NCBI GenBank assembly: GCA_015501055.1
Contig: JADNYV010000778.1
Location: 1-15,793 of the forward strand
From: Mucidula mucida
Taxonomy: Eukaryota > Basidiomycota > Agaricomycetes > Agaricales > Physalacriaceae
Reading direction: 5' to 3'
Length of the DNA: 15,793 nucleotides
Of the stretch, positions 1 through 7,425 are shown piece after piece. Position numbers and translations under genes: made by a program. Within the stretch, counting starts at the first letter, position 1, and every line of letters begins with the position of its first letter. The notes below the pieces were generated by a model that saw only the letters and a program-made list of their open reading frames with translations, was not told the origin of the DNA and ran no database searches.

Positions 1-297
1 CTCGTCCTCACCCGCACATTCTCCATTATCCTCACCCTTATTCAGGCAGAGGAGGAGTTGATTGCCAAAAAGGGTTCGGCTAGTGCCGTGAGTTGGTTCT
101 CGCCTTTGCGTTTTCGACCGCTCATTGTGTTGTAGTCGAAAGAACTTGAGTCGGCACAGAAGGAGCTTGCTGCGAGCAAGCGAGACCTAGAGGCGTTGCG
201 CTCCCAGGCGAAATCTCAGGCCGAAGAATATGACCGCCTCGCTGATAGATATAACAAGGCTACTGGAGAGGTTGCGAAGCGTGGCAAATCGGATTGA
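1..297 (+). CDS. BAP31-like ER membrane protein, 3' end (partial)
   Basis: Two exons are visible, 1-87 and 136-297. They are separated by a 48-nt phase-0 intron (88-135) that starts GTGAGT and ends TAG. The first exon encodes the end of a hydrophobic segment (FSIILTLIQ) followed by an acidic/basic stretch (AEEELIAKK). The second encodes a charged heptad-like tail (SKELESAQKELAASKRDLEA...) ending KRGKSD, then TGA. A last membrane span followed by a cytosolic coiled coil is the layout of BAP29/BAP31 (yeast Yet) proteins, ER membrane proteins linked to cargo export and quality control. The family call rests on this layout and on residues resembling the family around the last span, because the two upstream spans lie outside the window. 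The gene converges on its right-hand neighbour. Confidence is good for a real gene and moderate for the family. Confidence 0.75.
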
Positions 298-577
298 CTG
301 CCAGCAACTTTGATAGAGTTCGGACTTTGAACGTGTTTGTATATCGAACCCATTCACATTTGTAAAGCAATGGCGCATATTCTTGAGACCCTTACGCTTC
401 CGTTGAAATTCCCGCGACAGTTGGCATTTTGCTTGTGCGACCCGATTGTTCATGCGTGGCGTTGAATCTCTCTTGTTTTGACAGATGGCCTGTGGACCTC
501 CGTGGCTAGCTACTGGTGTAGTTTGCTTTTCTATATGATGCGCATTGACTCAGGACAGCTCATACCAAACAGTCCTT

Positions 578-1168
578 TCAAGGCGTGATCTTCGGCTTCT
601 TCTCATCACTGCTCTCTTCCGCATCAACCTCTCGCGCTCGCTTCATGCCCGTGTTTTGCTTCCTTTCCGTGACATCACTCTCTTCATCGGCACCTTTTTG
701 ATTTTGATGTTGCATCGCCATGACCCTCTCCAGTTCCTTGGCCAAATGCTCTTTGTCCTTTGACAACTCCTCACACTTCTTCTCGAAAGACTCCGCATAC
801 GCGGTCAACGCCGCGATTTCTCGCTCCCATGTTGCGATATTCTCCCGTTCGACCTTCTTCCGGTGCTTGATGTACTGACAAGTGATGTCCAGAACTTCGG
901 CGACGCAGGGATTGGCGGAAGACCACTCGTTGGGGACAAGTGCCTTGAGGGCTGCGAGGCCACTGTCGAGGTCTTCGATGTGTTTGTGCTTTGGTTCTTC
1001 CTGTGAGAAGACAAGATGTGAGGATACGATTATGGGATACAGCATAATCTGACGAACATCTTCCTCCGACAGCCATCCCTCGATGTCAGGGGGGTCGCCC
1101 AGATCTGAAAGACTCCATTGGGTTGGAGAAGGTGAGAGTGGTACACGAATGGGAAAGTCGTCGGACAT
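578..1168 (-). CDS. HLH-like coiled-coil protein, 196 aa, single exon
   Basis: This is an uninterrupted reading frame from an ATG at 1168 (MSDDFPIRVPL) to a stop at 578. Residues about 65-115 resemble a helix-loop-helix: helix 1 LDSGLAALKALVP, a short loop NEWSSANPCV, then helix 2 with VLDITCQYIKHRKK, close to the bHLH pattern ILxxAIxYIKxL. The second helix runs into a long charged coiled coil (to about residue 150) with leucine/isoleucine spacing like a zipper. The residues before helix 1 (EEPKHKHIEDLD) lack the arginine-rich basic region that contacts DNA. The C-terminal tail is charged and carries KRAR and DEKKPK, which may be a nuclear signal. A TATA-like ATTTAAAA lies about 55 bp upstream of the start. 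I do not recognise the exact family; an HLH-type dimerisation protein is an inference from the pattern. Confidence 0.7.
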   Translation of the reverse strand: MSDDFPIRVPLSPSPTQWSLSDLGDPPDIEGWLSEEDVRQIMLYPIIVSSHLVFSQEEPKHKHIEDLDSGLAALKALVPNEWSSANPCVAEVLDITCQYIKHRKKVERENIATWEREIAALTAYAESFEKKCEELSKDKEHLAKELERVMAMQHQNQKGADEESDVTERKQNTGMKRAREVDAEESSDEKKPKITP

Positions 1169-1217
1169 GATTGTTGAAGGATGAGGATGAGGAGATCAGG
1201 TGATATAACAAAAGAGG

Positions 1218-1233
1218 TTTTAAATATTGGGCA
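1218..1233 (-). promoter_or_regulatory. TATA-like and CCAAT-like core promoter of the HLH-like gene
   Basis: On the minus strand the sequence reads TGCCCAATATTTAAAACC, ending about 50-60 bp before the ATG at 1168. It combines a CCAAT-type motif with an AT-rich TATA-like element. Position and orientation fit a core promoter; there is no direct evidence of use. Confidence 0.35.
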
Positions 1234-1665
1234 ATGGGCCACTTACTGGGGGTAGAACAATCCACGTTGAAGGGTCTTTGACTGCGACACAATCACGAGA
1301 CCGTTTCGTGAACGCGAGCGTCAGCAATGCATCCTACGGTCTACGTAGGCACGGTCCTCAATATTCCTCCAGCTAGTTCGAGCAACTAAGTACTGCATGA
1401 ACAGTAAGCACTATGACTTTTCGGTGCATACTATGCTCATTCTCTCATGAGTAGGACCCCATCTGAGGCTTAGAATAACGCATCTGCACCGCTTGCAATC
1501 GGCAGCTTGGTTCGAGCTATTCAAGTTAATAATTCAACTCTCAGGATTCAACTAAGACGCGATTGAACCGAGGCACCCCACGGTGACAAGTCAGTTCATA
1601 ACTCACGCTACTTATGCATTCTGAATCTCAATGAGTAGGCCGTTTCGCGAAAAGATAAATTATTC
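1234..1665. other. Divergent intergenic region, no gene seen
   Basis: This stretch lies between the divergent HLH-like and DUF6535 genes. I see no coding frame with family resemblance in it. It contains the first copy of the 22-bp repeat at 1555-1576, listed separately, and is presumably shared promoter sequence. Confidence 0.5.
1555..1576 (+). repeat. 22-bp upstream repeat, copy 1
   Basis: This copy differs from the copy at 1709-1730 at two positions (TTGAACC against TCGGACC), within the shared frame AGACGCGAT..G.ACCGAGGCAC. The two copies lie 154 bp apart upstream of the DUF6535 start. A third copy sits at 10119-10140 in front of the composite pseudogene. Confidence 0.7.
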
Positions 1666-1685
1666 ACAAACCTTTTAAGGTTTGT
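1666..1685. repeat. Perfect 9+9 inverted repeat
   Basis: ACAAACCTT, a 2-nt spacer TT, then AAGGTTTGT form a perfect inverted repeat. It lies about 110-130 bp upstream of the DUF6535 start codon and just before the second 22-bp repeat. It may be a binding site for a dimeric regulator. The copied promoter at 10113 onwards does not contain it. Confidence 0.6.
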
Positions 1686-1708
1686 TTCTGTTGTAGGTCG
1701 GAAAATTG

Positions 1709-1734
1709 AGACGCGATCGGACCGAGGCACGTGC
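1709..1734 (+). promoter_or_regulatory. 22-bp repeat copy 2 with CACGTG box
   Basis: The second copy of the AGACGCGAT..G.ACCGAGGCAC element runs directly into GTGC, creating the palindrome GCACGTGC (a CACGTG E-box-type site at 1728-1733). It lies about 65-90 bp upstream of the DUF6535 start. The whole 26 bases recur exactly at 10119-10144 ahead of the composite pseudogene. Recurrence and position suggest a promoter element, possibly bound by a bHLH or bZIP factor; that role is inferred. Confidence 0.5.
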
Positions 1735-1796
1735 TCGGAGTATTGCCCCCGCGTAATGGCTGTTAAACATCTTGCTTTCACACTACCACCAGGCCC

Positions 1797-4787
1797 ATGT
1801 CAATTCACGAAGTATCCAACGACGGTCAAGACCTGCCTGCAAGTTGGTCACCTACCGGCTTCGCTGATACGGGAAACATGCCAATGCAGGCGGAAAACGC
1901 CCAGCCAGGTGCTGGCGCTGCACCCCAACCCGCACAGCCAACGAAAACGTTCTTTGGGCCGGCGCAGGACTCCCGAACGCAGGGCTTTCCGCGTCCTGTC
2001 TTCAACGATGACTACGTGGCGCGATTTCCAGAGGATCCGTACTGCCAGGAAACCGCGCCCAATGCGAGGATATGGCGGGTGTATGTTGAAGAAGCTGCCG
2101 CCTTTGACGAGAATATGGTTGGTCAGTCTCGCGATGGTCTGGATGTAATGCTTGTCTTCGTACGTATTGTTCTGAAAGTTCATGTTTGAGGCTAATGACC
2201 CTACCAGGCTGGTCTCTTCTCTGCTGTTGTCACATCGTTCCTCGTACAGGTTTCGCAGAACCTCCAAGCCGATTTTTCGGAAAAGTCCGCTCTCCTACTC
2301 TACGATCTTCTGATTGTTCAACTCTCCATGGTCAACGGCGCGACGGTGAACGTCACGACTCCGTCCGCCAACCCACTTCAGAGATTCAAAGCCGATGCCA
2401 TCGACGTTTGGATCAACGGACTATGGGTTGTCAGTCTCGTCACCAGCCTAGTCGTTGCTCTCTCCGCTGTCCTGGTGAAGCAATGGTTGCACCGGTACAT
2501 GACCTTTCCTTCTGGTACACCGGGACTTCGCAGCCACGTCCGCCAGTTTCGTTTCATGGGCCTCGAGAAGTGGCGCGTTCGTATCATCATTGGAATGCTC
2601 CCCATCGTCATGCACATTTCTCTCATGTTCTTCTTTGCCGGCCTCGCCCTTTTCTATGTCCCATTACGGGCCTCGCTCGCATGGGCCGTTGGCACCATCA
2701 CGGTCTTTGTCTGTCTGCTCTACCTCATTAGCAATACAATTCCTATCATCTTCCCCCAGTGTCCCTACCAAACACCACTCACCGACTTTATCCATCATCT
2801 TTATCAAGTCGTTACGTTCGGTATACAGTCTATTCGACATTATTGTTTTGTCGCATATCGTGACATCCGCAAGCGGCTTGTTCTATCACGACAGCAGTCT
2901 TCCACGTTTGAGCCTGAGCCTGAGTCGGGGGCGGATGTGTTGCAGAGCATTGTAAAGTCGTTGACCCAGCTAGAGTCTGACGCAGTCCAGGATGCGCATG
3001 ATACTCTTTTCGTCGATGGTCTTGACTGGTTGTATCAGATGTCGTCGAACCCAACCGTTCATTCCCTTGTCTTACAGGGCATCAGTGGGCTTCCAGCTGA
3101 GTCGCGCTCTTATGCTCGGACGAAATGGAGTACTGCAACGGACATGCAGACTCGACGCCAGCAACAAGCTGAGGAAGTATCACAGATCGCTGTCGACTAT
3201 CCTGACCAACTGTGGGTAGCGGAGCGCCTGTACCGCTCTTCTTTGTTCCTTCCGGTGGGCAATGTAGAGCTTCCACACAACATCAACATTCTCATTTTCG
3301 ATTCGGATCCACGTATTCGAGCTGGTATCTTCATCGGCCTCGGGCGATCGTTTGACGATTATAATGATTTCTTAATCCGCCATTCTGAGGTGCGGTTGCA
3401 TCCTCTCATTTGGGAAGGAGTAATCGATCTTGTGCTTGATCAATATAGGCGTCATGCAGTCATTGATGATGATGGTGAAGGCCATGTTGAATTCATGTTG
3501 GCTCGATTCTTACCCCTGGTCATCCATCCATTATTCCTCACTAATTGCAGTGCGTTATTGATGACGGGTACGCAAGTCGTCTGGACGCGTCTTCGAAATC
3601 AATTTTGGGACAGACTTCTCGAATTGTCCCTCTTGGCGCCTTACGATAGCCTGTCCGGCTTGCCCATCTCTCCATACCACAGAACAATGATTGCTGCAGG
3701 GAAGCTAGCTCTTTCTCATATTCAACAGTACCACGCCAAGGGCACAATAGTAGAGCCATGTCTTCTCGATCTTCTCGCAGACACTGCAATAAGACTCGGC
3801 CTAGATCACAAAACAAAGCCCCATTGGACAGTGAATTTTGACTTCTTGATCAGTGTTCAAAAGGAGTTTCGGGATGTCTCCTTCTCATCTTCAGAGCACG
3901 GCAACAGTCCCCTTCCCCACTGTCTACATCACATTCGTAGGTATTACCTTCGCTCCTGCTTCATGCCTGGCTTCCCTTTTCCGTGCCTTGATTACCATTT
4001 GCACACCTGGCCGAGTTTCTATGACTATATGCAGTATGATTCTGATTTTACCTTTACTCGATCTGCCGACGTGGAAGGGCCCATGATCATCATGCGCCAG
4101 GCGTTGCAGGCCGACGAGCAAGCCTACAGGATCTTTATAGATGAAGACTGGATGGGAATCCTCTTTATGCAATGGGTGATATGCGGTAGCAAGGGTGAAT
4201 ACCTGAATGTTATCGGGGGCTATATCAACGGTCTCCGTACTCTAACTGCACTGTTGCTCTCAAACCGTCGCAAATTCTGCGAATATCTCCACCAACCGCA
4301 ACAGCTCACAATTGCTTGCATGCTCATAGTTGCGGTTGGCGGTGGACCAAACTTTTCTTGGCTTGAAGGACGTGTTGTCGAGCTAGCCAAGATCTGGCCA
4401 ACTCATGCATCATGGCGTGACTGCCATACGGCACTTCACGACATCCTTACATGGGCGCAAACACCGAACCCAGAGATATCTCTCTTCCCGTGGCCATCCT
4501 CCCTCCAGAGCCTCGACACCACAGAGGCATTCCGTAAATATCCCCTGGTAGAATGGACTGCACGCCGGTTTGCTGTGCCAGATATGCGAGAAAAACTGAA
4601 AATAGCCTTGGACGCGCTCCACGAAGTCTTGGAAAACGCTGAACATGTCAGTTCATTTTACACTTAGATGCGGAGGATGCAGCAGCACTTTACTGACGAA
4701 TGATTTCTCGTGCAGGTCGACGGAGTCTTGATGCCCGATCTCGAGAATCTGAACGACCTGACAAAGCATCAGCTCTCGGGGACGTAG
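1797..4787 (+). CDS. DUF6535 domain-containing membrane protein, 957 aa
   Basis: Three exons: 1797-2159, 2208-4646 and 4716-4787. Intron 1 (2160-2207, GTACGT..CAG) and intron 2 (4647-4715, GTCAGT..CAG) are both phase 0. Residues 1-90 are a low-complexity Ala/Pro/Gln-rich leader. The DUF6535 domain spans about 91-312: RIWRVYVEEAAAFD, then SRDGLDVMLVF joined by splicing to AGLFSAVVTSFLVQ (span 1), LWVVSLVTSLVVALSAVLVKQWL (broken here as LWVVSLVTS / LVVALSAVLVKQWL; span 2 at about 190-212), the GLEKW turn, span 3 at about 246-271, span 4 at about 278-302, and PYQTPL. The remaining about 640 residues are a helical soluble region with no domain I recognise. DUF6535 proteins are abundant in agaricomycetes and their function is unknown. 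The splice into AGLFSAV restores the family's most conserved motif, which makes intron 1 secure. If intron 2 is retained the protein ends 20 codons earlier as VSSFYT. Confidence 0.9.
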
Positions 4788-4896
4788 CGTCAGACAGAGA
4801 CGGATGCTCAGTACTAGTGTATGCGTCGTGGACCCTTGATATCAGGAGTACAGTACAGGACGATCCCCACCACTCGGAGTACCTACAAAAATACCG
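4788..4896. other. Convergent 3' intergenic spacer
   Basis: A short spacer separates the ends of the DUF6535 gene and the minus-strand region to its right. No coding or structural signal was seen. Confidence 0.4.
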
Positions 4897-5578
4897 CTAG
4901 TTGTCCAGTGATGCCGCCTTCGAGATGTGACTATTGTACCATACAACATTACTTAGATGTTCGCTGTAAGCCCTCGTCCTATCTTGCATTTTCCGCTGTG
5001 CAGCCGCGCAAGTCCGTCCTTGAATGAGCTTCTTCAAAGTTTCTTCCGCATCGCAGGGCTTTTCCATGTTCTCCAGAGTGCGGTTCGCATCGGTATATGA
5101 ATGCCGGCGTAGTAAATTGAGAGAATCAGTGAGAGGAGCCGGAAAGTTTACATCGCCGAAGATAGAGGATAACATGGGTGCGATATGCTGCAAAACTCGG
5201 GGCCGAAGATCATTGAAAAGACAGCAGCAGAGTGGTCCGTTGCGGTCCATGTTAGTTTGTAGCAGAGCGCGCGCTAATCACTATCATCGACAACGTGAAT
5301 ATGGTCGGTTCATTGTTGACGAGGTACGCCCCTCGTGGACTATCGACGTGTTCGCTCCATTCCTTTCTTTCCTTGCGAGGCCACTGGTTGTATTTACGGC
5401 CTGGACCGTCAGAAATGCACATGGCAAGACAATACACCTCAGGCGCGGCGGCGTCACGGTGTCCTTCCGACTCCTCTTCAAGGAAATCAAGGCATGCGAG
5501 GCGGTCGGATTGCAGAAAGTGAGAAACGTATTGTATGTATGTTGTTGACAACCATACCGAGGTACTGCGAGACGTACG
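4897..5578 (-). CDS. Unrecognised minus-strand exons, gene model unresolved
   Basis: Two adjacent open frames on the minus strand look coding. One (5578 to about 5282) contains SHFLQSDRLACLDFLEEE and a charged WPRKERKEWSEH segment. The other (about 5250 to 4897) contains MLSSIFGDVNFPAPLTDSL and ends SKAASLDN before a TAG. They can be joined in frame by a 94-nt intron 5281-5188 (GTGATT..TTTTGCAG), but the donor is weak and a CTAAC branch-like motif sits early in it. They may be the downstream part of the orphan gene starting at 6508 or a separate gene. A 174-codon plus-strand frame covers the same bases and looks like a shadow. I do not recognise a family. Confidence 0.3.
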
Positions 5579-5690
5579 TCAAAGTGTGGCGTCGACGCGT
5601 AAGCACCGCAATATCCGGGAGGGCGAGTCAGCTCGGGAGCCCCACTGCACGATCAGTTTGTTGCACGGCGTTGGGACAACAAGTCAGTCC

Positions 5691-6508
5691 TCATTTAGGA
5701 ACAAAGAGCTAACATAGTCGGTACACTTTGTCAACTGAACGACCCGAAACGTCAAACGGTCAAAGTGTCTGCTCACAGATAACTCGAACCACCTTTGACC
5801 ATTGTAGGGGAAGAAACCAGTAGTGAAACCGATAGCGTTGACAGAGTCGGTGATAGCGACTAGATAGCGAAGGCCACTGAACCGTAGAAGCGCATATTGA
5901 GTCTGAAGAAGGTATGAGGATTTCGCCCCTGCCATTTCCTGCGTGTTTCTTAGCCGGTCATCTCTAGGTTTGGACAAAGCTCGTAGCCATCAACGGCACA
6001 TTCGCAATCATAGGCGACGGCCAGTACGAGATGATCTGCATGCGGCACCGACATCTGCAGACGCTTTTTACATCGCCATGCCATGATGTCTCAAGGGACC
6101 CATTTGATCGAACACTACCTTCGCAAATGAGAGTTCGCATTGGTCTGAATATTGTTGCGACTCTGGATGTGGTTTGGCAAGCTCAATTGTGGCGTAATGC
6201 CGCTCAACTTAGTATCAAACTGCCAACTCATGTACGTGTTCGATGCTCCAATATGCATCGTATGACTGACACCCGATATCAGGCCTTATCCAGACACCTT
6301 ACCACCTTCGTGACGGTAAAAAATACGCGTCATATACCACTGATGACACCTAACAACTAATACTCACCATGTAGGCTGAATATTTGGCTCCCGTATCATA
6401 GTTAGGAGGGATCGCAGGACCAGCCAGTTCAAATGCGGGAGGAGGATCCAACCAAGGGGAGGATTGTGGGTGTTTGTGCGACGAGGAGGGAGGTTGTGTG
6501 AAGGACAT
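5691..6508 (-). CDS. Orphan intron-rich gene, tentative 161-aa model
   Basis: The start at 6508 gives MSFTQPPSSSHKHPQ..., a proline/serine-rich 47-codon exon (6508-6368) ending in a canonical GTGAGT donor. A frame-consistent model then uses exons 6265-6236, 6181-6072, 5963-5777 and 5708-5691. The introns are 102, 54, 108 and 68 nt, and the 54-nt one carries a good TACTAAG branch motif. The exon 5963-5777 is the most gene-like, with LRFSGLRYLVAITDSVNA and GFTTGFFPYNGQRWFELS. The spliced length is divisible by three. The second and last exons are tiny and several alternative acceptors exist, so the protein ends are uncertain, and the gene may run on into the open frames at 5578-4897. No family was recognised. 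It could also be a decaying gene. Confidence 0.35.
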
Positions 6509-6595
6509 GATGTTCTAGCCATTATTGAAGAGATTTCGTCCTTTAAAAGCTTTACCGTCCTCTAGCCCCTTGTTCTTCGTATACAAGGCGCATCC

Positions 6596-7310
6596 ATGGC
6601 GTATGAAGAGAACAACAGCGCACTTGTACAGCAAGTCCTCGAGACAAAGACGGTGAAGGCGCTGTGGATGAAACTCCCGTCTTGCTCAAATATGTGGCAA
6701 AGCGGGAACAACCACCTCTGCCGGATGCTGATCGCGTCCTCGACCTTTACAATCACTCGCATACGCTAGCCATGCCCGATATCACTGGCTACGTCAATGA
6801 ATGAGGGAAGGATGGAGGAAGGAGGGCTTGATCTCAGCCTTATAAGCACGGGTATCTATTTCCATGGAGATCCGTATCGAACAGAATTGGACCATGCACT
6901 GGAGGCAGATGCACGAATGTGGGAGCACAGGGGTGGCGCCGAGTGGGATTGGACACCGCTAGTCGTGCAAATAGCAATTGGCGTCTTTGCTGGGAAGCAA
7001 TTGGAGACTGAATATCAACACCGTGTCCGGAGCTCAGCGACAGTGGAAGCCGCTATCCTACCCCAGCTTTACGGAATATTTGGAGACCCGGCGACCAATG
7101 CGCATTTTCTGTTTCTGGAGGACATCGGGATGCCGCTCGGTAAATACTTGGAATATTTCGCCGACACTTACCCCAAAGGTCGGCTACTGAACCGCATCAG
7201 AAGATTGCGTACTTCTTTCAGTACAGTCTTATTCATGTGGCTCATGTTTCTTAGGCTGGATGAGGACCTTTGACACACGCTCAATAGGCTACATGCTACT
7301 GGGCACACAC
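6596..7310 (+). pseudogene. Broken kinase-like gene
   Basis: Coding character moves between frames along the + strand. A start at 6596 gives MAYEENNSALVQQVLETKT. Another frame then carries VLLKYVAKREQPPLPDADRV up to a TGA after VNE at about 6802. The frame 6797-7190 carries a kinase N-lobe/hinge-like stretch: EAAILPQLYGIFGD, then HFLFLEDIGMPLGKYLEYF. In a third frame at about 7195-7260, EPHQKIAYFFQYSLIHVAHV, the shape of the kinase helix before the catalytic loop, is followed by TAG and TGA exactly where a HRD/HGD motif would be expected. Some frame changes could be introns, for example GTCGGC..CAG at 7179-7221, but the stops in the catalytic region and the missing HRD and DFG motifs argue for a pseudogene. 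It converges on the kinase-like gene to its right. This appears to be a different subfamily from that neighbour. Confidence 0.5.
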
Positions 7311-7425
7311 ACAGAGCGTTGTTGTCGATGTCAGACGTATTGGTGGCCTTACATCACATGGAGTCAATCCGACTCGTTCTATCATAATAACGAATAATGG
7401 GTGCAGATATTATTGAAAGCGTGAT

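Noticed and set aside
1756..2148. Upstream ATG frame overlapping DUF6535 exon 1
   Set aside because: It is out of frame with the DUF6535 motif. The start at 1797 leads through the intron into the conserved AGLFSAV, and its downstream codons are the ones kept in the copy at 10197.
5024..5548. 174-codon plus-strand open frame
   Set aside because: It overlaps more gene-like minus-strand frames, has an Arg/Ser-rich composition typical of a shadow frame, and has no recognisable motif or upstream signal.
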